Shown here piece after piece: positions 22,021-35,450 of a DNA stretch of 64,000 nucleotides. The translations under genes and the position numbers were made by a program. The notes beneath the pieces are model-generated. The model made no database searches. It saw nothing but the letters and a program-made list of their open reading frames with translations, and was not told the origin of the DNA. This stretch comes from Saccoglossus kowalevskii (taxonomy: Eukaryota; Hemichordata; Enteropneusta; Harrimaniidae): assembly GCF_000003605.2 (NCBI RefSeq), contig NW_003135827.1:62001-126000 (forward strand), in the 5' to 3' direction. Positions within the stretch are counted from its first letter, which is position 1, and every line of letters begins with the position of its first letter.

Positions 22021-24197
22021 TTACCCTGGCTACGTGTTAAAATGGGTCTGAAGTCACTCTGGATAAGTACGTACATAAACAACCAATCTTGGACTTTAAT
22101 TCAATGTGTTGGTCAGGGTTCTGACCCTGTGTATTTTTCGGTGGGTACCGTTTAATTTCACTACCCTGGCTACGTGTTAAAATGGTTATGAATTCATTTT
22201 GGATAAGTACGTACATAACCGACCAATCTTGGACTTTATTTCAATGTGTTGGTCAGGGTTCTGACCCTGTGTATTTTTTGGTGGGTACCGTTTAATTTCA
22301 CTACCCTGGCTACGTGTTAAAATGGTTATGAATTCATTTTGGATAAGTACGTACATAACCGACCAATCGTGGACTTTAATTCAATGTGTTGGTCAGGGTT
22401 CTGACCCTGTGTATTTTTCGGTGGGTACCGTTTAATTTCACTATCCTGGCTACGTGTTAAAATGGTTATGAATTCATTTTGGATAAGTACGTACATAACC
22501 GACCAATCGTGGACTTTAATTCAATGTGTTGGTCAGAATTCTGACCCTGTGTATTTTTCGGTGGGTACCGTTTAATTTCACTACGCTGGCTATGCGTTAA
22601 AATGGTTATGAATTCATTTTGGATAAGTACGTACATAACCGACCAATCGTGGACTTTAATTCAATGTGTTGGTCAGGGTTCTGACCCTGTGTATTTTTCG
22701 GTGGGTACCGTTTAATTTCACTACCCTGGCTACATGTTAAAATGGTTATGAATTCATTTTGGATAAGTACGTACATAACCGACCAATCGTGGACTTTAAT
22801 TCAATGTGTTGGTCAGGGTTCTGACCCTGTGTATTTTTCGGTGGGTACCGTTTAATTTCACTATCCTGGCTACGTGTTAAAATGGTTATGAATTCATTTT
22901 GGATAAGTACATACATAACCGACCAATCGTGGACTTTAATTCAATGTGTTGGTCAGGGTTCTGACCCTGTGTATTTTTCGGTGGGTACCGTTTAATTTCA
23001 CTACCCTGGCTACGCGTTAATATGGTTAAGAATTCATTTTGGATAAGTACATACATAACCGACCAATCGTGGACTTTAATTCAATGTGTTGGTCAGGGTT
23101 CTGACCCTGTGTATTTTTCGGTGGGTACCGTTTAATTTCACTACCCTGGCTATGTGTTAAAATGGTTATGAATTCATTTTGGATAAGTACGTACATAACC
23201 GACCAATCGTGGACTTTAATTCAATGTGTTGGTCAGGATTATGACCCTGTGTATTTTTCGGTGGGTACCGTTTAATTTCACTACCCTGGATAAGTGTTAA
23301 AATGGTTATGAATTCATTTTGCATGAGTACGTACATGACCGACCAATCATGGACTTTAATTCAATGTGTTGGTCAGGGTTCTGACCCTGTGTATTTTTCG
23401 GTGGGTACCGTTTAATTTCACTACCCTGGCTACGCGTTAAAATGGTTATGAATTCATTTAGGATAAGTACGTACATAACCGACCAATTGTGGACTTAATT
23501 CAATGTGTTGGTCAGGGTTCTGATCCTGTGTATTTTTCGGTGGGTACCGTTTAATTTCACTATCCTGGCTACGTGTTAAAATGGTTATGAATTCACTCTG
23601 GATAAGTACGTACATAACCGACCAATCGTGGACTTTAATTCAATGTGTTGGTCAGGGTTCTGACCCTGTGTATTTTTCGGTGGGTACCGTTTAATTTCAC
23701 TACCCTGGCTACGTGTTAAAATGGTTATGAATTCATTTTGGATAAGTACGTACATAACCGACCAATCGTGGACTTTAATTCAATGTGTTGGTCAGGATTC
23801 TGACCCTGTGTATTTTTCGGTGGGTTCCGTTTAATTTCACTATCCTGGCTACGTGTTAAAATGGTTATGAATTCATTTTGGATAAGTACGTACATAACCG
23901 ACCAATCGTGGACTTTAATTCAATGTGTTGGTCAGGGTTCTGACCCTATGTATTTTTCGGTGGGTACCGTTTACTTTCACTACCCTGGCTACGTGTTAAA
24001 ATGGTTATGAATTCATTTTGGATAAGTACGTACATAACCGACCAATCGTGGACTTTAATTCAATGTGTTGGTCAGGGTTCTGACCCTGTGTATTTTTCGG
24101 TGGGTACCGTTTAATTTCACTACCCTGGCTACGTGCTAAAATGGTTATGAATTCATTTTGCATAAGTACGTACATAACCGACCAATCGTGGACTTTA

Positions 24198-24307
24198 TTT
24201 TGCATGCAGGTAAGGTATACCTACAGACATAACTGTGGACATTATGCTTATACTTATGTACTAAGACGTTAGTTAACATTTAATATCAGGCAATGCATTG
24301 GTTCATT
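24198..24307 (+). repeat. 110-bp replacement segment, copy 7
   Basis: It has the TATAC variant. The right flank reads CCCTGACTACG and then CACTCTGAATAAG, shared with copy 9. A GGATTCCGACC unit follows 250 bp downstream, again as in copy 9 but with one monomer fewer between. Upstream is GCATAAG. Confidence 0.95.
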
Positions 24308-27172
24308 ACCCTGACTACGTGTTAAAATGGTTATGAATTCACTCTGAATAAGTACGTACATAACCGACCAATCGTGGACTTTAATTCAATGTGTTGGTCA
24401 GGGTTCTGATCCTGTGTATTTTTCGGTGGGTACCGTTTAATTTCACTATCCTGGCTACGTGTTAAAATGGTTATGAATTCATTTTGGATAAGTACGTACA
24501 TAACCGACCAATAGTGGACTTTAATTCAATGTGTTGGTCAGGATTCCGACCCTGTGTATTTTTCGGTGGGTACCGTTTAATTTCACTATCCTGGCTACGT
24601 GTTAAAATGGTTATGAATTCATTTTGGATAAGTATGTACATAACCGACCAATCGTGGACTTTAATTCATTGTGTTGGTCAGGGTTCTGACCCTGTGTATT
24701 TTTCGGTGGGTACCGTTTAATTTCACTATCCTGGCTACGTGTTAAAATGGTTATGAATTCATTTTGGATAAGTACGTACATAACCGACCAATCGTGGACT
24801 TTAATTCAATGTGTTGGTCAGGGTTCTGACCCTGTGTATTTTTCGGTGGGTATCGTTTAATTTCACTACCCTGGCTAAGCGTTAAATGGTTATGAATTCA
24901 TTTTGGATAAGTACGTACATAACCGACCAATCGTGGACATTATTTCAATGTGTTGGTCAGGTTCTGACCCTGTGTATTTTTGGTGGGTACCGTTTATTTC
25001 ACTATCCTGGCTACGTGTTAAATGGTTATGAATTCATTTGGATAGTACGTACATACCGACCAATCGTGGACTTAATCAGTGTGTTGGTCAGGGTTCTGAC
25101 CTGTGTATTTTTCGGTGGGTACCGTTTAATTTCACTACCCTGGCTACGCGTTAAAATGGTTATGAATTCATTTTGGATAAGTACGTACATAACCGACCAA
25201 TCGTGGACTTTAATTCAATGTGTTGGTCAGGGTTCTGACCCTGTGTATTTTTCGGTGGGTACCGTTTAATTTCACTACCCTGGCTACACGTTAAAATGGT
25301 TATGAATTCATTTTGGATAAGTACGTACATAACCGACCAATCGTGGACTTTAATTCAATGTGTTGGTCAGGGTTCTGACCCTGTGTATTTTTCGGTGGGT
25401 ACCGTTTAATTTCACTACCCTGGCTACGCGTTAAAATGGTTATGAATTCATTTTGGATAAGTACGTACATAACCGACCAATCGTGGACTTTAATTCAATG
25501 TGTTGGTCAGGGTTCTGACCCTGTGTATTTTTCGGTGGGTACCGTTTAATTTCACTATCCTGGCTACGTGTAAAAATGGTTACGAATTCATTTTGGATAA
25601 GTACGTACATAACCGACCAATCGTGGACTTTAATTCAATGTGTTGGTCAGGGTTCTGACCCTGTGTATTTTTCGGTGGGTACCGTTTAATTTCACTACCC
25701 TGGCTACGTGTTAAAATGGTTATGAATTCATTTTGGATAAGTACGTACATAACCGTCCAATCGTGGACTTTAATTCAATGTGTTGGTCAGGGTTCTGACC
25801 CTGTGTATTTTTCGGTGGGTACCGTTTAATTTCACTACCCTGGCTACGCGTTAAAATGGTTATGAATTCATTTAGGATAAGTACGTACATAACCGACCAA
25901 TCGTGGACTTTAATTCAATGTGTTGGTCAGGGTTCTGACCCTGTGTATTTTTCGGTGGGTACCGTTTAATTTCACTATCCTGGCTACGTGTTAAAATGGT
26001 TATGAATTCATTTTGGATAAGTACGTACATAACCGACCAATCGTGGACTTTAATTCAATGTGTTGGTCAGGGTTCTGACCCTGTGTATTTTTCGGTGGGT
26101 ACCGTTTAATTTCACTATCCTGGCTACGTGTTAAAATGGTTATGAATTCATTTTGGATAAGTACGTACATAACCGACCAATCGTGGACTTTAATTCAATG
26201 TGTTGGTCAGGGTTCTGACCCTGTGTATTTTTCGGTGGGTACCGTTTAATTTCACTATCCTGGCTACGTGTTAAAATGGTTATGAATTCATTTTGGATAA
26301 GTACGTACATAACCGACCAATCGTGGACTTTAATTCAATGTGTTGGTCAGGGTTCTGACCCTGTGTATTTTTCGGTGGGTACCATTTAATTTCACTATCC
26401 TGGCTACGTGTTAAAATGGTTATGAATTCATTTTGGATAAGTACGTACATAACCGACCAATCGTGGACTTTAATTCAATGTGTTGGTCAGGGTTCTGACC
26501 CTGTGTATTTTTCGGTGGGTACCGTTTAATTTCACTATCCTGGCTACGTGTTAAAATGGTTATGAATTCATTTTGCATAAGTTCGTACATAACCGACCAA
26601 TCGTGAACTTTAATTCAATGTGTTGGTCAGGTTTCTGACCCTGTGTATTTTCGGTGGGTACCGTTTAATTTCACTACCCTGGCTACGTGTTAAAATCGTT
26701 ATGAATTCATTTTTGATAAGTACGTACATAACCGACCAATCGTGGACTTTAATTCAATGTGTTGGTCAGGGTTCTGACCCCTGTGTATTTTTCGGTGGGT
26801 ACCGTTTAATTTCACTACCCTGGCTACGTGTTAAAATGGTTATGAATTCATTTTGCATAAGTACGTACATAACCGACCAATCGTGGACTTTAACTCAATG
26901 TGTTGGTCAGGGTTCTGACCCTGTGTATTTTTCGGTGGGTACCGTTTAATTTCACTACCCTGGCTACGCGTTAAAATGGTTATGAATTCATTTTGGATAA
27001 GTACGTACATAACCGACCAATCGTGGACTTTAGTTCAATGTGTTGGTCAGGATTCTGACCCTGTGTATTTTTCGGTGGGTACCGTTTAATTTCACTACCC
27101 TGGCTACGTGTTAAAATGGTTATGAATTCATTTTGGATAAGTACGTACATAACCGACCAATCGTGGACTTTA
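24308..27172. repeat. Array segment between hybrids 7 and 8 (about 20 standard units)
   Basis: It includes the ATAGTGG/GGATTCCGACC/AAGTATGTAC block (24480-24640) shared with 30589-30745. A deletion-rich patch lies at 24880-25110. A homogeneous run of T115/ACGTG units spans about 25970-26560. A stretch with one-base changes lies near 26620-26790. No gene is present. Confidence 0.93.
24880..25110. repeat. Monomer patch with clustered one-base deletions
   Basis: About 1.6 units show GTTAAATGG (twice), GGTCAGGTTC, TATTTTTGGTGGG, GTTTATTTC, ATTTGGATAGTAC, CATACCG, GGACTTAATC and CTGACCTGTG. All are losses. The longest open frame in the window, at 24886-25269, exists only because these losses happen to shift frame past stop codons. 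Confidence 0.65.
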
Positions 27173-27282
27173 TTTTGCATGCAGGTAAGGTATACCTACA
27201 GACATAACTGTGGACATTATGCTTATACTTATGTACTAAGACGTTAGTTAACATTTAATATCAGGCAATGCATTGGTTCATT
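27173..27282 (+). repeat. 110-bp replacement segment, copy 8
   Basis: It has the TATAC variant. The upstream unit is GGATAAG, not the usual GCATAAG. Three CACTCTGG units follow, and the third carries ACAAAACC, so it combines the TATAC form with the flank typical of TAAAC copies and may be a recombinant. Confidence 0.95.
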
Positions 27283-30162
27283 ACCCTGGCTACGTGTTAA
27301 AATGGTTATGAATTCACTCTGGATAAGTACGTACATAACCGACCAATCGTGGACTTTAATTCAATGTGTTGGTCAGGGTTCTGATGCTGTGTATTTTTCG
27401 GTGGGTACCGTTTAATTTCACTATCCTGGCCATGCGTTAAAATGGTTATGAATTCACTCTGGATAAGTACGTACATAACCGACCAATCGTGGACTTTAAT
27501 TCAATGTGTTGGTCAGGGTTCTGATCCTGTGTATTTTTCGGTGGGTACCGTTTAATTTCACTATCCTGGCTACGTGTTAAAATGGTTATGAATTCACTCT
27601 GGATAAGTACGTACAAAACCGACCAATCGTGGACTTTAATTCAATGTGTTGGTCAGGGTTCTGACCCTGTGTATTTTTCGGTGGGTACCGTTTAATTTCA
27701 CTATCCTGGCTATGTGTTAAAATGGTTATGAATTCATTTTGGATAAGTACGTACATAACCGACCAATCGTGGACTTTAATTCAATGTTTTGGTCAGGGTT
27801 CTGACCCTGTGTATTTTTCGGTGGGTACCGTTTAATTTCACTACCCTGGCTACGCGTTAAAATGGTTATGAATTCATTTTGGATAAGTACGTACATAACC
27901 GACCAATCGTGGACTTTAATTCAATGTGTTGGTCAGGGTTCTGACCCTGTGTATTTTTCGGTGGGTACCGTTTAATTTCACTACCCTGGCTACGCGTTAA
28001 AATGGTTATGAATTCATTTTGGATAAGTACGTACATAACCGACCAATCGTGGACTTTAATTCAATGTGCTGGTCAGGGTTCTGACCCTGTGTATTTTTCG
28101 GTGGGTACCGTTTAATTTCACTATCCTGGCTACGTGTTAAAATGGTTATGAATTCATTTTGGATAAGTACGTACATAACCGACCAATCATGGACCTTAAT
28201 TCAATGTGTTGGTCAGGGTTCTGACCCTGTGTATTTTTCGGTGGGTACCGTTTAATTTCACTACCCTGGCTACGCGTTAAAATGGTTATGAATTCATTTT
28301 GGATAAGTACTACATAACCGACCAATCGTGGACTTTAATTCAATGTGTTGGTCAGGGTTCTGACCCTGTGTATTTTTCGGTGGGTACCGTTTAATTTCAC
28401 TACCCTGGCTACGCGTTAAAATGGTTATGAATTTATTTTGGATAAGTACGTACATACAAATGTAACCGACCAATCGTGGACTTTAATTCAATGTGTTGGT
28501 CAGGGTTCTGACCCTGTGTATTTTTCGGTGGGTACCGTTTAATTTCACTTCCCTGGCTACGTGTTAAATGGTTATGATTTCATTTTGGATAAGTACGTAC
28601 ATAACCGACCAATCGTGACTTTAATTCAATGTGTTGGTCAGGGTTCTGACCCTGTGTATTTTTCGGTGGGTACCGTTTAATTTCACTACCCTGGCTACGC
28701 GTTAAAATGGTTATGAATTCATTTTGGATAAGTACGTACATAACCGACCAATCGTGGACTTTAATTCAATGTGTTGGTCAGGGTTCTGACCCTGTGTATT
28801 TTTCGGTGTGTACCGTTTAATTTCACTATCCTGGCTATGTCTTAAAATGGTTATGAATTCATTTTGGATAAGTACGTACATAACCGACCAATCGTGGACT
28901 TTAATTCAATGTGTTGGTCAGGGTTCTGACCCTGTGTATTTTTCGGTGGGTACCGTTTAATTTCACTACCCTGGCTACGTGTTAAAATGGTTATGAATTC
29001 ATTTTGCATAAGTACGTACATAACCGACCAATCATGGACTTTAATTCAATGTGTTGGTCAGGGTTCTGACCCTGTGTATTTTTCGGTGGGTACCGTTTAA
29101 TTTCACTACCCTGGCTACGTGTTAAAATGGTTATGAATTCATTTTGCATAAGTACGTACATAACCGACCAATCGTGGACTTTAATTCAATGTGTTGGTCA
29201 GGGTTCTGACCCTGTGTATTTTTCGGTGGGTACCGTTTAATTTCACTACCCTGGCTACGTGTTAAAATGGTTATGAATTCATTTTGGATAAGTACGTACA
29301 TAACCGACCAATCGTGGACTTTAATTCAATGTGTTGGTCAGGGTTCTGACACTGTGTATTTTTCGGTGGGTACCGTTTAATTTCACTATCCTGGCTACGT
29401 GTTAAAATGGTTATGAATTCATTTTGGATAAGTACGTACATAACCGACCAATCGTGGACTTTAATTCAATGTGTTGGTCAGGGTTCTGACCCTGTGTATT
29501 TTTCGGTGGGTACCGTTTAATTTCACTACCCTGGCTACGCGTTAATATGGTTAAGAATTCATTTTGGATAAGTACATACATAACCGACCAATCGTGGACT
29601 TAATTCAATGTGTTGGTCAGGGTTCTGACCCTGTGTATTTTTCGGTGGGTACCGTTTAATTTCACTACCCTGGCTATGTGTTAAAATGGTTATGAATTCA
29701 TTTTGGATAAGTACATACATAACCGACCAATCGTGGACATTAATTCAATGTGTTGGTCAGGATTCTGACCCTGTGTATTTTTCGGTGGGTACCGTTTAAT
29801 TTCACTACCCTGGCTACGTGTTAAAATGGTTATGAATTCATTTTGCATAAGTACGTACATGACCGACCAATCATGGACTTTAATTCAATGTGTTGGTCAG
29901 GGTTCTGACCCTGTGTATTTTTCGGTGGGTACCGTTTAATTTCACTACCCTGGCTATGCGTTAAAATGGTTATGAATTCATTTTGGATAAGTACGTACAT
30001 AACCGACCAATCGTGGACTTTAATTCAATGTGTTGGTCAGGGTTCTGACCCTGTGTATTTTTCGGTGGGTACCGTTTAATTTCACTACCCTGGCTACGTG
30101 TTAAAATGGTTATGAATTCATTTTGCATAAGTACGTACATAACCGACCAATCGTGGACTTTA
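27283..30162. repeat. Array segment between hybrids 8 and 9 (about 20 standard units)
   Basis: An 8-bp insertion creating TACATACAAATGTA lies at 28451-28464. A short deletion patch lies at 28549-28618. The TTAATATGGTTAAG block near 29541 parallels the one near 23016. No gene is present. Confidence 0.94.
28451..28464. other. 8-bp insertion forming a small inverted repeat
   Basis: TACATAACCG is expanded to TACATACAAATGTAACCG. The result contains TACAT and its reverse complement ATGTA around ACAA. I found this insertion only once. It could be a fold-back templated insertion during replication (inference). Confidence 0.6.
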
Positions 30163-30272
30163 TTTTGCATGCAGGTAAGGTATACCTACAGACATAACTG
30201 TGGACATTATGCTTATACTTATGTACTAAGACGTTAGTTAACATTTAATATCAGGCAATGCATTGGTTCATT
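30163..30272 (+). repeat. 110-bp replacement segment, copy 9
   Basis: It has the TATAC variant. The right flank CCCTGACTACG plus CACTCTGAATAAG is shared with copy 7. The next unit has ACATACATGACCG and CATGG, as after copy 17. Upstream is GCATAAG. Confidence 0.95.
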
Positions 30273-32100
30273 ACCCTGACTACGTGTTAAAATGGTTATG
30301 AATTCACTCTGAATAAGTACGTACATAACCGACCAATCGTGGACTTTAATTCAATGTGTTGGTCAGGGTTCTGACCCTGTGTATTTTTCGGTGGGTACCG
30401 TTTAATTTCACTACCCTGGCTACGTGTTAAAATGGTTATGAATTCATTTTGGATAAGTACATACATGACCGACCAATCATGGACTTTAATTCAATGTGTT
30501 GGTCAGGGTTCTGATCCTGTGTATTTTTCGGTGGGTACCGTTTAATTTCACTATCCTGGCTACGTGTTAAAATGGTTATGAATTCATTTTGGATAAGTAC
30601 GTACATAACCGACCAATAGTGGACTTTAATTCAATGTGTTGGTCAGGATTCCGACCCTGTGTATTTTTCGGTGGGTACCGTTTAATTTCACTATCCTGGC
30701 TACGTGTTAAAATGGTTATGAATTCATTTTGGATAAGTATGTACATAACCGACCAATCGTGGACTTTAATTCAATGTGTTGGTCAGGGTTCTGACCCTGT
30801 GTATTTTTCGGTGGGTACCGTTTAATTTCACTATCCTGGCTACGTGTTAAAATGGTTATGAATTCATTTTGGATAAGTACGTACATAACCGACCAATCGT
30901 GGACTTTAATTCAATGTGTTGGTCAGGGTTCTGACCCTGTGTATTTTTCGGTGGGTACCGTTTAATTTCACTACCCTGGCTACGCGTTAAAATGGTTATG
31001 AATTCATTTTGGATAAGTACGTACATAACCGACCAATCGTGGACTTTAATTCAATGTGTTGGTCAGGGTTCTGACCCTGTGTATTTTTCGGTGGGTACCG
31101 TTTAATTTCACTACCCTGGCTACGTGTTAAAATGGTTATGAATTCATTTTGGATAAGTACGTACATAACCGACCAATCGTGGACTTTAATTCAATGTGTT
31201 GGTCAGGGTTCTGACCCTGTGTATTTTTCGGTGGGTACCGTTTAATTTCACTATCCTGGCTACGCGTTAAAATGGTTATGAATTCATTTTGGATAAGTAC
31301 GTACATAACCGACCAATCGTGGACTTTAATTCAATGTGTTGGTCAGGATTCTGACCCTGTGTATTTTTCGGTGGGTACCGTTTAATTTCACTATCCTGGC
31401 TACGTGTTGAAATGGTTATGAATTCATTTTGGATAAGTACGTACATAACCGACCAATCGTGGACTTTAATTCAATGTGTTGGTCAGGGTTCTGACCCTGT
31501 GTATTTTTCGGTGGGTACCGTTTAATTTCACTACCCTGGCTACGCGTTAAAATGGTTATGAATTCATTTTGGATAAGTACGTACATAACCGACCAATCGT
31601 GGACTTTAATTCAATGTGTTGGTCAGGGTTCTGACCCTGTGTATTTTTCGGTGGGTACTGTTTAATTTCACTACCCTGGCTACGTGTTAAAATGGTTATG
31701 AATTCATTTTGGATAAGTACATACATAACCGACCAATCGTGGACTTTAATTCAATGTGTTGGTCAGGGTTCTGACCCTGTGTATTTTTCGGTGGGTACCG
31801 TTTAATTTCACTATCCTGGCTACGTGTTAAAATGGTTATGAATTCATTTTGGATAAGTACATACATAACCGACCAATCGTGGACTTTAATTCAATGTGTT
31901 GGTCAGGGTTCTGACCCTGTGTATTTTTCGGTGGGTACCGTTTAATTTCACTACCCTGGCTACGCGTTAATATGGTTAAGAATTCATTTTGGATAAGTAC
32001 GTACATAACCGACCAATCGTGGACTTTAATTCAATGTGTTGGTCAGGGTTCTGACCCTGTGTATTTTTCGGTGGGTACCGTTTAATTTCACTACCCTGGC

Positions 32101-32520
32101 TACGTGTTATAATGGTTATGAATTCATTTTGGATAAGTACGTACATAACCGACCAATCTTGGACTTTATTTCAATATGTTGGTCAGGGTTCTAACCCTGT
32201 GCATTTTTCAGTGGGTACCGTTTAATTTCATTACCCTGGCTACGTGTTAAAATGGTTATGAATTCATTTTGCATAAGTACGTACATAACCGACCAATCTT
32301 GGACTTTATTTCAATATGTTGGTCAGGGTTCTAACCCTGTGCATTTTTCAGTGGGTACCGTTTAATTTCACTACCCTGGCTACGTGTTATAATGGTTATG
32401 AATTCATTTTGGATAAGTACGTACATAACCGACCAATCTTGGACTTTATTTCAATATGTTGGTCAGGGTTCTAACCCTGTGCATTTTTCAGTGGGTACCG
32501 TTTAATTTCACTACCCTGGC
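32101..32520. repeat. Private T-type subfamily, 280-bp dimer repeated one and a half times
   Basis: Three consecutive units share TTTCAATATG, TTCTAACCCTGTGC and TTTTTCAGTGGG. Units one and three also share GTTATAATGG (32105 and 32385), while the middle unit has CATTACCC and GCATAAG, giving an A-B-A pattern. The G-to-A change in CTGACC destroys the first inverted repeat but lengthens the second to 7-bp arms (CAGGGTT and AACCCTG, 32184-32199). Confidence 0.9.
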
Positions 32521-35450
32521 TACGTGTTAAAATGGTTATGAATTCACTCTGGATAAGTACGTACATAACCGACCAATCGTGGACTTTAATTCAATGTGTT
32601 GGTCAGGGTTCTGACCCTGTGTATTTTTCGGTGGGTACCGTTTAATTTCACTACCCTGGCTACGCGTTAAAATGGTTATGAATTCATTTTGGATGAATAC
32701 GTACATAACCGACCAATCGTGGACTTTAATTCAATATGTTGGTCAGGGTTCTGACCCTGTGTATTTTTCGGTGGGTTCCGTTTAATTTCACTACCCTGGC
32801 TACACGTTAAAATGGTTATGAATTCATTTTGGATAAGTACGTACATAACCGACCAATCGTGGACTTTAATTCTATGTGTTGGTCAGGGTTCTGACCCTGT
32901 GTATTTTTCGGTGGGTACCGTTTAATTTCACTACCCTGGCCACGCGTTAAAATGGTTATGAATTCATTTTGGATAAGTACGTACATAACCGACCAATCGT
33001 GGACTATAATTCAATGTGTTGTTCAGGGTTCTGACCCTGTGTATTTTTCGGTGGGTACCGTTTAATTTCACTACCCTGGCTACGCGTTAAAATGGTTATG
33101 AATTCATTTTGGATAAGTACGTACATAACCGACCAATCGTGGACTTTAATTCAATGTGTTGGTCAGGGTTCTGACCCTGTGTATTTTTCGGTGGGTACCG
33201 TTTAATTTCACTATCCTGGCTACGTGTTAAAATGGTTATGAATACATTTTGGATAAGTACGTACATAACCGACCAATCGTGGACTTTAATTCAATGTGTT
33301 GGTCAGGGTTCTGACCCTGTGTATTTTTTGGTGGGTACCGTTTAATCTCACTACCCTGGCTACGCGTTAAAATGGTTATGAATTCATTTTGGATAAGTAC
33401 GTACATAACCGACCAATCGTGGACTTTAATTCAATGTGTTGGTCAGGGTTCTGACCCTGTGTATTTTTCGGTGGGTACCGTTTAATTTCACTACCCTGGC
33501 TACGCGTTAAAATGGTTATGAATTCATTTTGGATAAATACGTACATAACCGACCAATCGTGGACTTTAATTCAATATGTTGGTCAGGGTTCTGACCCTGT
33601 GTATTTTTCGGTGGGTACTGTTTAATTTCACTACCCTGGCTACACGTTAAAATGGTTATGAATTCATTTTGGATAAGTACGTACATAACCGACCAATCGT
33701 GGACTTTAATTCTATGTGTTGGTCAGGGTTATGACCCTGTGTATTTTTCGGTGGGTACCGTTTAATTTCACTACCCTGGCCACACGTTAAAATGGTTATA
33801 TATTCATTTTGGATAAGTACGTACATAACCGACCAATCGTGGACTTTAATTCAATGTGTTGGTCAGGGTTCTGACCCTGTGTATTTTTCGGTGGGTACCG
33901 TTTAATTTCACTACCCTGGCTACGCGTTAAAATGGTTATGAATTCATTTTGGATAAGTACGTACATAACCGACCAATCGTGGACTTTAATTCAATGTGTT
34001 GGTCAGGGTTCTGACCCTGTGTATTTTTCGGTGGGTACCGTTTAATTTCACTACCCTGGCTACGTGTTAAAATGGTTATGAATTCATTTTGGATAAGTAC
34101 ATACATAACCGACCAATCGTGGGCTTTAATTCAATGTGTTGGTCAGGGTTCTGACCCTGTGTATTTTTCGGTGGGTACCGTTTAATTTCACTACCCTGGC
34201 TACGTGTTAAAATGGTTATGAATTCATTTTGGATAAATACGTACATAACCGACCAATCGTGGACTTTAATTCAATGTGTTGGTCAGAGTTCTGACCCTGT
34301 GTATTTTTCGGTGGGTACCGTTTAATTTCACTACCCTGGCTACGTGATAAAATGGTTATGAATTCATTTTGGATAAGTACGTACATAACCGACCAATCAT
34401 GGACTTTAATTCAATGTGTTGGTCAGGGTTCTGACCCCGTGTATTTTTCGGTGGGTACCGTTTAATTTCACTACCCTGGCTACGCGTTAAAATGGTTATG
34501 AATTCATTTTGGATAAGTACGTACATAACCGACCAATCGTGGACTTTAATTCAATGTGTTGGTCAGGGTTCTGACCCTGTGTATTTTTCGGTGGGTACCA
34601 TTTAATTTCACTACCCTGGCTACGTGTTAAAATGGTTATGAATTCATTTTGGATAGTACGTACATAACCGACCAATCGTGGACTTTAATTCAATGTGTTG
34701 GTCAGGGTTCTGATCCTGTGTATTTTTCGGTGGGTACCGTTTAATCTCACTACCCTGGCTACGCGTTAAAATGGTTATGAATTCACTTTGGATAAGTATG
34801 TACATAACCGACCAATCGTGGACTTTAATTCAATGTGTTGGTCAGAGTTCTGACCCTGTGTATTTTTCGGTGGGTACCGTTTAATTTCACTATCCTGGCT
34901 ACGTGTTAAAATGGTTATGAATTCACTCTGGATAAGTACGTACAAAACCGACCAATCGTGGACTTTAATTCAATGTGTTGGTCAGGGTTCTGACCCTGTG
35001 TATTTTTCGGTGGGCACCGTTTAATTTCACTATCCTGGCTATGTGCTAAAATGGTTATGAATTCATTTTGGATAAGTACGTACATAACCGACCAATCATG
35101 GACTTTAATTCAATGTGTTGGTCAGGGTTCTGACCCTGTGTATTTTTCGGTGGGTACCGTTTAATTTCACTACCCTGGCTATGCGTTAAAATGGTTATGA
35201 ATTCATTTTGGATAAGTACGTACATAACCGACCAATCGTGGACTTTAATTCAATGTGTTGGTCAGGGTTCTGTCCCTGTGTATTTTTCGGTGGGTACCGT
35301 TTAATTTCACTACCCTGGCTACGTGTTAAAATGGTTATGAATTCATTTTGGATAAGTACGTACATAACCGACCAATCGTGGACTTTAATTCAATGTGTTG
35401 GTCAGGGTTCTGACCCTGTGTATTTTTCGGTGGGTACCGTTTAATTTCAC

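Larger units (their letters stand above)
20204..24197. repeat. Array segment between hybrids 6 and 7 (about 28 standard units)
   Basis: A T-type block spans about 20940-22270 and includes a 420-bp trimer repeat and a GGGTCTGAAGTCACTC unit near 22042. The stretch at about 20760-21400 is duplicated at 51923-52563. The stretch at about 22900-23360, with TTAATATGGTTAAG, is duplicated at 29425-29885. No gene is present. Confidence 0.94.

Noticed and set aside
24886-25269. Longest open reading frame (127 codons, + strand)
   Set aside because: It spans a patch of one-base deletions that changes frame several times, and its content is just translated monomer. 140 is not a multiple of 3, and neighbouring units have stops in all frames.
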